A stretch of 46,199 nucleotides of DNA from JAISFI01 sp031552425 (GCA_031552425.1 JAVBMM010000157.1:1-46199), one strand, 5' to 3'. Shown: positions 8,092-17,469, counted from the first letter of the stretch. Notes: generated by a model not told the origin, from the letters alone. Translations and numbers: made by a program.

Positions 8092-8751
8092 ATGCTTACA
8101 AAAGAAATAATAAATAAGCAAATTCCGACACTAAAATCTACAGATACCGGAGAATATGCTTTATCTTTAATGGAAGATTTAAAAACCAAACATCTTCCCG
8201 TTAATGACAATGGAACATATTCTTTCTTACTTTCAGAAAAAGACATTTTCCAAATGGGAAATACAGAAAATACTATTGCCGGATTAAGTATTTTTGCCCC
8301 TTGTGTAAGTTTAAATTCACCCTTATTAGACGCATTACATATTATTGCTAAAGATAAACTTTCTTTACTTCCCGTTATTAACGAAGAAGGAATTTATCTC
8401 GGAGCGATCACACTCGATTTATTAATCGAAAAAATGGATGATATTACTAATGCCGGATCACATGGGAGTATTATTGCCATAGAGATCAATACATTGGATT
8501 ATGATTTTTCTAATATTGCCAGGCTAGCAGAGTCTAACAACGCTAAAATATTGAGTCTCTTTACCTATCCGGTTCCGGATACCGATAAGATGACAATATT
8601 ACTGAAAATAGATTTGGAAGACGCTTCTCCTTTACTGAGAAGTTTGGAAAGATTCAATTTTCATGTAATCTATTACTCTCAAAAAGATGGAATTGTTGAT
8701 GAAATTCTAAAAAAACGTTTGGACGAATTATTGTTTTATTTAAAAATGTAG
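8092..8751 (+). CDS. CBS-domain protein with C-terminal ACT-like domain (AcuB-like)
   Basis: A soluble protein of 219 residues from the ATG at 8092. It has a pair of CBS motifs (about residues 1-125) followed by an ACT-like fold (about 130-205, SIIAIEINTLDYDFSNIA). This layout resembles AcuB-type regulators. CBS pairs usually bind adenine nucleotides such as AMP, ATP or NAD(H). An in-frame ATG at 8065 would add nine residues (228 in all); I prefer 8092 because the resulting ML-T-KEII start matches the usual beginning of this family. It lies two bases before nadK in an NAD-synthesis operon, so sensing of an adenylate or NAD is a reasonable inference, but no function is shown. Confidence 0.82.
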   Translation: MLTKEIINKQIPTLKSTDTGEYALSLMEDLKTKHLPVNDNGTYSFLLSEKDIFQMGNTENTIAGLSIFAPCVSLNSPLLDALHIIAKDKLSLLPVINEEGIYLGAITLDLLIEKMDDITNAGSHGSIIAIEINTLDYDFSNIARLAESNNAKILSLFTYPVPDTDKMTILLKIDLEDASPLLRSLERFNFHVIYYSQKDGIVDEILKKRLDELLFYLKM

Positions 8752-8752
8752 T

Positions 8753-9631
8753 ATGAAAATAGGGGTATTCGGAAATACATACCAGGAAAATAGGATTAAT
8801 CAGATTAACAAAGTATTCGAACAACTCAGCAAATTGAATGTAGAAGTTTGGATAGAAGAAGATTTTTGTCACTACCTGAGAAAAAAGCTTTCTTATTATC
8901 CTCATACGAGTGGATACATTGTAGGTAATCAGTTCGATGTCGATATTGCTTTGAGTATGGGAGGTGATGGAACTTTTCTCCGTACTGCTGCTTTAGTCGG
9001 TAAAAAAAACATTCCTATCTTAGGTATCAACACCGGAAATTTAGGCTTTTTAGCTGATATCTCGGAAGAAGACATAGAAAATACTTTGCAAGAAATAATC
9101 AATAAAGAATATCGTGTTGAAGAACGTTCTCTTTTGAAATTAACTACTGAAGAAAATTTATTCCAAGGATTCAATTATGCTCTTAATGAAATTGCGGTTC
9201 TAAAAAGGGATTCATCTTCTATGATTACTGTTCATACACACCTGAATGATGATTATTTAGCAAGTTATTGGGCAGATGGACTTATTGTAGCTACTCCTAC
9301 CGGATCAACAGCTTATTCTATGAGTGTAAACGGACCTATTGTACTTCCCCAGGCAAAAAGCATTGTGATAAGCCCTATAGCTCCTCATTCCCTGACGGTA
9401 AGGCCATTAATTATTCCGGATGATTTTAAAATTACATTAGATATAGAAAGCCGAAGTAAAAATTTCAGGATTGCAGTAGACGGCCGATCGGAAACTTTCC
9501 CAACAGGCACAAAACTTTCTATATGTAAAGCCGATTTTTCCATCAAAATAATCAAAAGACATCAACAAACATTTTACGATACCTTACGAAATAAATTAAT
9601 GTGGGGATCAGATAATAGAAACTATGTATAA
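8753..9631 (+). CDS. nadK: NAD kinase
   Basis: NAD kinase of 292 residues, which phosphorylates NAD to NADP. The family motifs are intact: GGDGTFLR at 70-77, GINTGNLGFLAD at 91-102 and ATPTGSTAYS at 180-189. The gene begins one base after the CBS-protein stop codon and its end overlaps the start of nadB by eight bases. NAD kinase is thus coupled to L-aspartate oxidase, the first step of NAD synthesis. Length is normal. Confidence 0.97.
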   Translation: MKIGVFGNTYQENRINQINKVFEQLSKLNVEVWIEEDFCHYLRKKLSYYPHTSGYIVGNQFDVDIALSMGGDGTFLRTAALVGKKNIPILGINTGNLGFLADISEEDIENTLQEIINKEYRVEERSLLKLTTEENLFQGFNYALNEIAVLKRDSSSMITVHTHLNDDYLASYWADGLIVATPTGSTAYSMSVNGPIVLPQAKSIVISPIAPHSLTVRPLIIPDDFKITLDIESRSKNFRIAVDGRSETFPTGTKLSICKADFSIKIIKRHQQTFYDTLRNKLMWGSDNRNYV

Positions 9632-11186
9632 ATACGATTTTCTGGTTATTGGTTCCGGAATAGCCGGAATGAGTTTTGCCCTTAAAGTAGCAAATAAGGG
9701 TAAAGTTGCCATTGTTTGCAAAAATTCTCTGGAAGATGCAAATACATATTACGCCCAAGGAGGAATTGCATCTGTCACTTCTCAATTGGATAATTTCGAC
9801 AAACATATAGCCGATACTTTAGGTGCCGGAGATAATCTCAATGATTTGAAAGTAGTAGAAAAGGTAGTCAAAGAAGCCCCTCAACAAATAGAAGAGTTAA
9901 TTACATGGGGAGTCCATTTTGACAAGGATGAAAAAGGAAATTTCGATTTACATAGAGAAGGAGGACATTCTGAATTTCGTATTTTACACCATAAGGACAA
10001 CACCGGTGCTGAAATTCAAGAAAGTTTGATCCAAAGTATAAAGAAACATCCGAATATAAAAGTTTTTGAAGATCATTTTGCCATAGAGATTATCACACAA
10101 CATCATTTAGGAAAAACAGTGAACCGTCACATGAAAGATATTGAATGTTATGGAGCTTATGTTTTGAATCAAAAGACCAATAACATCCATACAATTCTCT
10201 CCAAAGTAACAATGATGGCCACAGGTGGTATCGGATGTATTTATCAAACAACCACTAATCCAGTCGTTGCTACAGGAGATGGCATTGCAATGGTTTACAG
10301 AGCTAAAGGACATGTAAAAGACATGGAATTTGTGCAATTTCATCCTACTGCTCTTTATCATCCAGAAGATCGTCCCTCCTTTTTAATAACTGAAGCCATC
10401 AGGGGATATGGAGGTGTTTTGCGTACTGCTTCCGGAAAAAAATTCATGCAAAAATATGATGAACGTGAATCTTTAGCTCCAAGGGACATTGTTGCAAGAG
10501 CAATCGACACAGAAATGAAAAACAGGGGAGATGATTTCGTTTATTTAGACGTAACACATAAAGACCCGGAAGAAACAAAAAAACATTTCCCAACCATATA
10601 TAACAAATGTTTAACCTACGGAATCGATATCACTAAAGATTATATTCCTGTGGCTCCTGCAGCTCATTATCTTTGCGGAGGAATTGTAGTAGATCTTAAT
10701 GGACAATCAACCATCAACAGATTATATGCCAATGGAGAATGTGCATGTACCGGATTGCATGGAGCAAATCGATTGGCTTCCAATTCATTGATAGAAGCTG
10801 TTGTTTATGCTGACGCTGCTGCAAAACATGCTTGTTCTATTATCGATCAGATTAAGTATAGAGAAGATATTCCGGAATGGAATGATGAAGGAACTTCTCT
10901 GCCCGAAGAAATGGTTTTAATTACGCAGAGCGTTAAAGAGGTAGGACAAATTATGTCTTCTTATGTCGGTATTGTCCGTTCTAATCTTCGCCTTAAAAGA
11001 GCCTTAGACCGATTGGAAATATTATACAGGGAAACTGAAAACTTATACCAACACTCAGTAGTTTCAAGAGAAATCTGTGAATTAAGAAACATCATCAACA
11101 CAAGTTATCTGGTCATCAAACAAGCTATGAACAGAAAAGAAAGCAGAGGATTACACTATACCATTGATTATCCAGAAAAACAATAA
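9624..11186 (+). CDS. nadB: L-aspartate oxidase
   Basis: NadB, 520 residues, a flavoprotein that oxidises L-aspartate to iminoaspartate, the first step of de novo NAD synthesis. The FAD-binding Rossmann motif GSGIAGMSFAL lies at 9-19. The succinate dehydrogenase/fumarate reductase flavoprotein segments follow, including HREGGHSEFRILHH and the active-site region SLAPRDIVARAI. Its partner NadA (quinolinate synthase) is not in this window. The gene overlaps nadK by eight bases and tilS by one, so it sits in the middle of a tight operon. I prefer aspartate oxidase over a succinate dehydrogenase subunit because of the NadB-type GGxAS segment (QGGIASVT) and the absence of Sdh neighbours. Confidence 0.95.
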   Translation: MYKYDFLVIGSGIAGMSFALKVANKGKVAIVCKNSLEDANTYYAQGGIASVTSQLDNFDKHIADTLGAGDNLNDLKVVEKVVKEAPQQIEELITWGVHFDKDEKGNFDLHREGGHSEFRILHHKDNTGAEIQESLIQSIKKHPNIKVFEDHFAIEIITQHHLGKTVNRHMKDIECYGAYVLNQKTNNIHTILSKVTMMATGGIGCIYQTTTNPVVATGDGIAMVYRAKGHVKDMEFVQFHPTALYHPEDRPSFLITEAIRGYGGVLRTASGKKFMQKYDERESLAPRDIVARAIDTEMKNRGDDFVYLDVTHKDPEETKKHFPTIYNKCLTYGIDITKDYIPVAPAAHYLCGGIVVDLNGQSTINRLYANGECACTGLHGANRLASNSLIEAVVYADAAAKHACSIIDQIKYREDIPEWNDEGTSLPEEMVLITQSVKEVGQIMSSYVGIVRSNLRLKRALDRLEILYRETENLYQHSVVSREICELRNIINTSYLVIKQAMNRKESRGLHYTIDYPEKQ

Positions 11187-12487
11187 TGTGGCAAAAAGTA
11201 AAAAACTTCATACAACAAAACCATTTATTACCTCCGAAAGCAAAAATCATCGTAGGCTTAAGTGGAGGAGCAGACTCTATAGCTTTACTACATTTACTGC
11301 ATCAAGCGGAATATTCTTGTATCGCTGCCCATTGTAATTTTCAATTGAGAGGAGAAGAGTCTTTAAGGGATGAGAGGTTTTGTACATTTTTTGCCCATTC
11401 TTTAGAAATTCTTTTTGAAAAGATTACATTCGATACTCGTACATACTCTTTGAATCACAGAATCTCCATCGAAATGGCTGCAAGAGAATTACGTTACACT
11501 TGGTTTGAAGAATTAAGATTAAAATACAATGCAGATGCCATAGCTGTCGCCCACCATAAAGACGACAGTATTGAAACGGTCTTATTGAATTTAATAAGAG
11601 GAACTGGAATTCATGGATTAACAGGAATACATCCTAAATCAAAACATATTATTCGTCCTTTACTATGCATTGATAAAAAAGAAATTTTGCATTATGCTAA
11701 AGAAAATAATTTAAATTATGTTACAGACAGCACTAATTTAGAAAGTGAATACATCCGTAATAAAATCCGGCTACAAATTATTCCGATGCTACAAGAAATA
11801 AATCCTTCGGTTTCCAATGCCATAGAACGTACAGCCAACAATTTATTTCATACAGTAAAAATATATGACGATTCTATCAAAAAAGGAATTAATAATGTTG
11901 TTTCACATAATGATACCGGAGAAATAACTATTTGCATCAAACAATTATTGAGCTATCCTTCTCCGGAAACTTTACTATACGAAATATTATCAACATACCA
12001 TTTCAATAGTATTACGATTGGAGAGATCATGAATTCTTTAACCAAACAATCCGGAAAGTTATTTTATTCATCTACCCACCAACTTGTGAAAGATAGAAAA
12101 TCACTTATTCTAAAAGAAAAAAATCAGATAAAACTTCCTCAATTGGAGACTAAAATTCTTCCCTATTCGGATAATTTCGAATTACAACCGGACAAAAATA
12201 TAGCTTATTTTGATTTTGATAAATTAAAATTTCCATTGACCATCCGCCAATGGAAAGAAGGAGATTATTTTATCCCTTTAGGTATGACAGGTAAACAAAA
12301 AATAAGTAAATATTTCAAAGATCATCTAATTAATAGGATACAAAAGGATAATACTATGCTTTTATGCAATGAAGAAGATATTATATGGATTATCGGAGAA
12401 AGAATTGATAACCGGTATTGCATCACAAAAAACACAAAATTTGTATATCAGGTTAGTATTCTATCACTCAAAAAAATACAAGATTAA
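11186..12487 (+). CDS. tilS: tRNA(Ile)-lysidine synthase
   Basis: TilS, 433 residues. It uses ATP to attach lysine to cytidine 34 of tRNA-Ile (CAU), so that the codon AUA is read as isoleucine. The PP-loop SGGADS lies at 26-31, with the N-type ATP pyrophosphatase core to about 210. The C-terminal TilS domain, around residues 350-430, includes RQWKEGDYFIPLGMTGKQK. The start codon shares a base with the nadB stop (TAATG at 11184-11188). It is the last gene of the CBS-nadK-nadB-tilS operon. The enzyme is essential in most bacteria. Confidence 0.95.
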   Translation: MWQKVKNFIQQNHLLPPKAKIIVGLSGGADSIALLHLLHQAEYSCIAAHCNFQLRGEESLRDERFCTFFAHSLEILFEKITFDTRTYSLNHRISIEMAARELRYTWFEELRLKYNADAIAVAHHKDDSIETVLLNLIRGTGIHGLTGIHPKSKHIIRPLLCIDKKEILHYAKENNLNYVTDSTNLESEYIRNKIRLQIIPMLQEINPSVSNAIERTANNLFHTVKIYDDSIKKGINNVVSHNDTGEITICIKQLLSYPSPETLLYEILSTYHFNSITIGEIMNSLTKQSGKLFYSSTHQLVKDRKSLILKEKNQIKLPQLETKILPYSDNFELQPDKNIAYFDFDKLKFPLTIRQWKEGDYFIPLGMTGKQKISKYFKDHLINRIQKDNTMLLCNEEDIIWIIGERIDNRYCITKNTKFVYQVSILSLKKIQD

Positions 12488-12554
12488 TGATCAAATATTT
12501 TAACAACAACAGAAGCTTTTTTCAAAATAAATTTTCTCAATAAAAAAAATTCAC

Positions 12555-12562
12555 TACCTTTG
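12555..12562 (+). promoter_or_regulatory. -7 promoter element for rho, with a leader of about 110 bases
   Basis: TACCTTTG matches the TAnnTTTG consensus. The predicted start near 12569 leaves a leader of roughly 110 bases before the ATG, much longer than for other genes here. The leader contains short self-complementary pieces (TTCG/CGAA pairs; TTTCTA at 12592-12597 with TAGAAA at 12634-12639). Rho controls its own expression in other bacteria through its leader, so this leader may do the same. Confidence 0.55.
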
Positions 12563-12679
12563 CAAAGATTTACTCCTTCGCTCTACGAAACTTTCTAAAG
12601 AGCCTTTTCTTCGGAACTAAATCGAAACTCGACTAGAAAAACAAACAATCTGTAAACTTATTATCACATAATTTTATTT

Positions 12680-14683
12680 ATGCAAAAATATAACATCTTG
12701 CAACTCAAAGAGATGAGCAAAGACGAACTTGTGTCTTTGGCAAAAGAACTAGGATTAAAAAAAATTGAAAAGCTTGAAAAAGACGACCTTGTATATCAAA
12801 TACTTGATCAACAAGCCATTGTAAGTGCCGCCATAACTGCTGCCAATACAAAAGAAAACGAAAATAATATTCAAAAAAATCAACATAAAGGACAACAAAG
12901 AAAGGGAAAACAGGAAAACAAAGTAAATCCTGCCCTGAAAAAAGAAGAAACTAAAACAACTGGAGGAACTGTGGAAAAGAAAGAAATCAAAATGGTCGAA
13001 GAAACCAATATAAAGAAATCTCAGGAAATTATTCCGGAAACAAAAAAGACAGAAGAAAAAGAAACACTCAAAGAAAAAGAAGAAAGCACTCAAAAATCTG
13101 CTAAAACAACAAAAAAACAAACTAAAATAAAAGAAGAAAAGACTGAACCGGATAAGTCGCCGGTAAAACAACTTGAAGAAAAACCAGTTGGGAAAGAAAA
13201 AACATCTGTCAAAAAAGAAATAAGCACAGCTTCTTCTGTTATTGAAGCAACTGTGGAAGAACCTGAAAACATAAAAACAGGAGAAAACATTCAAGAAGAC
13301 TCTGAAAAACCACAACGCATAGTATTTCGTCACAGTCCTACTGTTAATAGCGTAATGGATAAAGTACTCTTCTCTCCTAAAAAGGAAAAACATCAGGTCA
13401 ATCAGCAACAGCCTATAACAGAACAACAAAATCAAACCAATAATAATACCAACACCTCAAATAATAGTAATATTAACAATTCAAATAACAACAATAATAA
13501 TCATAAGCAATCTAACGGAAATAACCACCAAAACAAAGAAAAACCCTTTGAATTTGAAGGCATATTATCCGGAACAGGTGTCTTGGAAATTATTCAAGAA
13601 GGATACGGTTTTTTACGTTCCTCTGATTACAATTATCTATCATCTGCCGATGATGTTTATGTATCTCAATCTCAAATAAAACTTTTCGGATTAAGAACCG
13701 GTGATGTGGTGGAAGGCCCTATACGCCCTCCAAAAGAAGGCGAAAAGTTCTTTCCATTAGTCAAAGTAGATAAAATCAATGGAAGAAAACCGGAAGAAGT
13801 CCGCGACCGCATTCCTTTTGACCATTTAACTCCTCTGTTTCCTGAAGAAAAATTTAGGTTAACAGCAAGTATGAGTCCTAAAGTAAATGATCGCATTTCT
13901 ATTCGCGTCGTCGATCTTTTTTCTCCTATAGGAAAGGGACAACGGGGACTGATTGTTGCTCAACCAAAAACGGGAAAGACCATGTTGTTAAAAGATATTG
14001 CAAATGCAATTGCATGGAATCATCCGGAAGTATATATGATTGTTTTACTAATCGATGAACGCCCGGAAGAAGTAACGGATATGCAACGTAGTGTTAATGC
14101 CGAGGTAATTGCATCAACATTTGATGAACCGGCTGAAAGACACGTGAAAATTGCAGACATTGTCCTCAACAAAGCTAAAAGAATGGTAGAATGTGGCCAC
14201 GATGTAGTTATACTTCTTGATTCAATCACCCGTTTAGCTAGAGCCTACAACACCGTACAACCTCCTTCAGGAAAAGTATTATCAGGAGGTGTGGATGCCA
14301 ATGCTTTACAAAAACCTAAAAGATTTTTCGGAGCAGCTCGTAATATTGAAAGAGGAGGATCTTTAACTATCATTGCTACAGCATTGACAGAAACCGGTTC
14401 TAAAATGGACGAAGTAATCTTTGAAGAATTCAAAGGAACCGGTAATATGGAGTTACAATTAGACCGTCGCTTATCTAATAAACGAATTTATCCTGCTGTT
14501 GATATTACCGCTTCAAGTACACGAAGAGATGATTTACTTCAAAATGAAGAAATTTTAAATCGCATGTGGATACTCCGCAAATATTTATCGGATATGAACA
14601 GTATAGAAGCAATGGAATTTGTCAAGGACAGATTGGTCAAAACCTATGATAATGAGGAATTTTTAGCTTCCATGAACGGATAA
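12680..14683 (+). CDS. rho: Transcription termination factor Rho with long disordered insertion
   Basis: Rho is the hexameric RNA helicase that ends transcription. At 667 residues it is about 250 longer than E. coli Rho. Residues 1-50 form the Rho N-terminal helical domain. Residues about 52-289 are low in complexity: first a Lys/Glu/Thr-rich part, then an Asn/Gln-rich tract at about 241-285. The RNA-binding cold-shock-type domain follows (about 290-365). The RecA-like motor completes the protein, with Walker A QPKTGKT at 428-434 and Walker B ending VVILLDSITR. Long disordered inserts at this site are typical of Bacteroidota Rho, and in Bacteroides thetaiotaomicron the insert was reported to drive phase separation. 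The motor domain is well conserved, so the gene is functional. Confidence 0.97.
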   Translation: MQKYNILQLKEMSKDELVSLAKELGLKKIEKLEKDDLVYQILDQQAIVSAAITAANTKENENNIQKNQHKGQQRKGKQENKVNPALKKEETKTTGGTVEKKEIKMVEETNIKKSQEIIPETKKTEEKETLKEKEESTQKSAKTTKKQTKIKEEKTEPDKSPVKQLEEKPVGKEKTSVKKEISTASSVIEATVEEPENIKTGENIQEDSEKPQRIVFRHSPTVNSVMDKVLFSPKKEKHQVNQQQPITEQQNQTNNNTNTSNNSNINNSNNNNNNHKQSNGNNHQNKEKPFEFEGILSGTGVLEIIQEGYGFLRSSDYNYLSSADDVYVSQSQIKLFGLRTGDVVEGPIRPPKEGEKFFPLVKVDKINGRKPEEVRDRIPFDHLTPLFPEEKFRLTASMSPKVNDRISIRVVDLFSPIGKGQRGLIVAQPKTGKTMLLKDIANAIAWNHPEVYMIVLLIDERPEEVTDMQRSVNAEVIASTFDEPAERHVKIADIVLNKAKRMVECGHDVVILLDSITRLARAYNTVQPPSGKVLSGGVDANALQKPKRFFGAARNIERGGSLTIIATALTETGSKMDEVIFEEFKGTGNMELQLDRRLSNKRIYPAVDITASSTRRDDLLQNEEILNRMWILRKYLSDMNSIEAMEFVKDRLVKTYDNEEFLASMNG

Positions 14684-14780
14684 TTAACTTTTCTATGTAA
14701 TGTTAAACAAAATTCGAGCAACATATGTTATATGTGATATAAAAGAATAGATTTATTTACATAAATAAAAATTACATGTT

Positions 14781-15392
14781 ATGAAAAAAGTTATATTTTT
14801 CTCGTTGATAATTGGAATTTTCACATTATTAAGTTCTTGTGGATCCTCTTATTCCTTGATAAACAGCAATGTTTATAATGACAAGAAAATTATTCCGAAT
14901 GAAACATTTAGCATCATTCCATATAATAAAGATAAACTATCTGCTCGAATTTCCATTTATGATGTTCAGAACATACAACGTGCTATTGCTAATGAGTTGT
15001 CTCTTCGCGGTTTTAAAGAAGATAAATCGGGAAATGGAACCTACAAGATAATTACCACCATGTATGCTAAAGTCGATATAGAAACTAAAGATGCTATACC
15101 ATCATGGGCTCCTGTCAGACCAGAATTAGCCGGAACAATGGCTCCAATGTACAGAAGTTATTATGATGATGCATCTATCATCGGAAGTATTGACAGAGAA
15201 GGTGTTTTAGTTGTGGATATGATCGACAGTGCTAATAAACCGCTATGGGATGCAGCAGTTAGTTCGATTGTGGATAGTGGAGATGATTTGATTAAAGAAA
15301 TCAAGGATCCGAAAGAAATCAATAAAGCTGTAGAGACATTATTCAGTAAATTTCCTATACCTATTCCAACAACAAAAAACAAAAAGAAATAA
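14781..15392 (+). CDS. DUF4136-like lipoprotein
   Basis: A 203-residue lipoprotein with a signal peptide and lipobox LSSC, the lipidated cysteine being residue 20. The remainder resembles DUF4136 proteins, small envelope lipoproteins of unknown role: a beta-rich domain containing IYDVQNIQRAIANELSLRGF and a late VVDMIDSANKPLWDA segment, similar to the 'W-x-G-x-G' region of the family. It follows rho after a 97-bp gap without an obvious TAnnTTTG promoter. A clear terminator follows it. The family assignment is from general resemblance and is moderate; the lipoprotein call is firm. Confidence 0.75.
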   Translation: MKKVIFFSLIIGIFTLLSSCGSSYSLINSNVYNDKKIIPNETFSIIPYNKDKLSARISIYDVQNIQRAIANELSLRGFKEDKSGNGTYKIITTMYAKVDIETKDAIPSWAPVRPELAGTMAPMYRSYYDDASIIGSIDREGVLVVDMIDSANKPLWDAAVSSIVDSGDDLIKEIKDPKEINKAVETLFSKFPIPIPTTKNKKK

Positions 15393-15410
15393 TTTAAAGT
15401 CTAATAAGAA

Positions 15411-15464
15411 AAAACAATCGGTAGTCACCTTGCTAAAGTAAGTTTGTTACCGGTTGTTTTTATA
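15411..15464 (+). terminator. Rho-independent terminator after the DUF4136 lipoprotein gene
   Basis: A 13-bp stem pairs 15411-15423 with 15448-15460 (one G-U pair) and ends in a T-run. The next gene starts at 15479, so transcription must restart in a very short space or read through the hairpin. Confidence 0.8.
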
Positions 15465-15478
15465 ATAATCAAGGCACA

Positions 15479-16015
15479 ATGAAAAAAATATCCACACTAA
15501 TTTTTTTGACAATTATATCCATTAGTTCAATGGCTCAATCTGAAGCCGGTGATTTATATGTTGGCTTACAAGGTTCTTATGTAACCTACGATTACAAAGA
15601 TTTTACAGCCGGAATAAGGGGTGCTTATCATTTTTCTCCACTTTTCCAACTCAACTTGTCTTTCAATACAAATCCGTGGATAAAATATGAAGAAGAAAAT
15701 AATGTTAAATATGATGCCCAATTATATACTGTAGATCTTGATGCTCTTTTTTATATAATCAATAATAAAAGTTGGGGAATGGCTCCGGAAATTGGTCTTG
15801 CTTATTTTTATGGAAAAGAAGAAAAGACTTCCGGAGGAGGTATTTATGATGGCGGTTCAGAAAGCTTGTTTGGACTTAATTTAGGCTGGAATGTACATTA
15901 CAACATCAATGAAAACTGGAGAGCCAACTTGTTCTGGAAATATTCCATTTTCAAAAGTGACGTTAGTTTTAATACATTCGGATTAGGAATCGGATATTAT
16001 TTCAATATTTTCTAA
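15479..16015 (+). CDS. Small outer-membrane beta-barrel protein (OmpA/OmpW-like fold)
   Basis: A 178-residue protein with a signal peptide (residues 1-19, ending SMAQ). A series of alternating polar and hydrophobic aromatic strands suggests an eight-stranded outer-membrane barrel. The C-terminus ends in aromatic residues (IGYYFNIF), typical of barrel insertion signals. It belongs to the general outer-membrane protein beta-barrel superfamily. No more specific role can be assigned. Its last four bases overlap the end of the opposite-strand gene (16012-17469), so the two converge without a terminator between them. Confidence 0.75.
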   Translation: MKKISTLIFLTIISISSMAQSEAGDLYVGLQGSYVTYDYKDFTAGIRGAYHFSPLFQLNLSFNTNPWIKYEEENNVKYDAQLYTVDLDALFYIINNKSWGMAPEIGLAYFYGKEEKTSGGGIYDGGSESLFGLNLGWNVHYNINENWRANLFWKYSIFKSDVSFNTFGLGIGYYFNIF

Positions 16016-17469
16016 AAACGTTCCAGATTTTTAATTCCGTCCCGGTTAAAAGCTACCCTGTACTTTTTTAATTCCGATTGATCTAAGTATTGATATTGCA
16101 GGATAAAATTCAAGTAATAAATTTTTTCTCCCTCAATTACTTTATAATCGGTTTTTTCATCCGTAACATATAATGGAACGCTTGGGTTATCCATTTTTTG
16201 AATAAAATGCACCACATTGAAACGAAGAATATTATTCACTCCGGCAACAGGATACATATTAGATTCATTGATTTGTTTCCTGTCCAATTGCATTCGAAGT
16301 TTATATAAAATAATTTTTTCATCATTAATTCTGTTCTCTGCTTCCAATATAGCAGATCGATCCCTAAGTTGTTTGACCTTTAATGGAATCTGAAAGTCTT
16401 TCACAAAGGACTGACTTTCCTTGCACCAGCCTATTAGAATATCATTAATACTCACGGTTATCTTATTGTCGAAATACTTACTATCCAGTTTATGAGAAAA
16501 ATAATACCGGAACAGTTCCTTAATCCGGTCTTTTAACATATATCCAACTACTAATGCAATAAATAAAGGCAATGTAAAATTTCCGTATTTTAATTGGAAA
16601 GAAAAAGCAATTATAGTAGCAAATATCATAGATATCCCTGCTGCTAAACTATAATAAAATTGTCTGACAAGTGTACCATCTTCTCTCGTTTTCACATCTA
16701 AAAAAAGCTGACTTTCTATATATTTTTTCAAAGCGCTAAAACGACTTACTACATCTCTATTTTTAGAAAAAGATTCTTTCTCAATCAATGGATATCCTAC
16801 TGTTCTTTTATAATTAATTTCATTATTTATCAAATCAATCAACAGTTTCTTACATTTTTCATACAATGGATCATGATCTTCATCTAAACTCTTTAATAGT
16901 TTAAAAGTATGAAGTTCAATTACATTACTCATAAACTCATCTCCAAAAAGATAGTAATTGAAAACATTCCTCTCCACAGAAGGTATGTTAATTATCTGTC
17001 CTAATTTCCTATATTCTTCGGTTATTCGAGCAACGTTAGAAGCATAAAAAGAAATTAATTCTTTTCTTTCCTTCTCTGATTTTGATTTTTTTATGCGTAA
17101 AATTTCATTTCTTAATGAACTTTTCAATATCGACTGAAACATTTTGATATGCATCTCATAATCTGAAATATTTCCACTTGGATTTACGGAAATTTTTTCA
17201 AATGATTCACGCATAAGCTTAAGGGGTAATGAATCCGGATCTGCAATATCTTCCAATAAATAAATGGGTGTTATCAAACGGATATTAGATTTTACATCCC
17301 GGTAAAAATCCATCTTAGAATAGGTATTTTTATTAATATCTAAAGAACTGGGAATAAATACCCACATATTGACCGAGAAATCATTGACTTTATGTTGTTG
17401 TTGAGCAGTAAACCCAACTTTCATTTCCAAAGAAAACTTATCATGTACATTAATATATTCTTCAATCAT
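16012..17469 (-). CDS. Unassigned protein with two central membrane helices
   Basis: A 485-residue protein that I do not recognise. There is no signal peptide. Residues 1-265 are soluble and largely helical, with charged segments (for example KKSKSEKERKELI at 128-140). Two hydrophobic helices follow at about 271-291 and 298-314, separated by a short YGN-containing turn. They are followed by a basic stretch and a soluble C-terminal domain of about 160 residues, likely cytoplasmic because both ends should lie on the same side. The gene is monocistronic. It diverges from the sensor-kinase gene across 131 bp, with a possible weak promoter (TACCTTTA, 17505 to 17498 on the minus strand). Base and codon use look like its neighbours, so it is probably a native conserved protein. 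Confidence 0.8.
   Translation of the reverse strand: MIEEYINVHDKFSLEMKVGFTAQQQHKVNDFSVNMWVFIPSSLDINKNTYSKMDFYRDVKSNIRLITPIYLLEDIADPDSLPLKLMRESFEKISVNPSGNISDYEMHIKMFQSILKSSLRNEILRIKKSKSEKERKELISFYASNVARITEEYRKLGQIINIPSVERNVFNYYLFGDEFMSNVIELHTFKLLKSLDEDHDPLYEKCKKLLIDLINNEINYKRTVGYPLIEKESFSKNRDVVSRFSALKKYIESQLFLDVKTREDGTLVRQFYYSLAAGISMIFATIIAFSFQLKYGNFTLPLFIALVVGYMLKDRIKELFRYYFSHKLDSKYFDNKITVSINDILIGWCKESQSFVKDFQIPLKVKQLRDRSAILEAENRINDEKIILYKLRMQLDRKQINESNMYPVAGVNNILRFNVVHFIQKMDNPSVPLYVTDEKTDYKVIEGEKIYYLNFILQYQYLDQSELKKYRVAFNRDGIKNLERF

Noticed and set aside
12755..13435. 226-codon open frame antisense to the 5' half of rho
   Set aside because: It is very rich in Phe and Cys, the reverse complement of the Lys/Glu-rich coding sequence; a composition shadow of rho with no family features.
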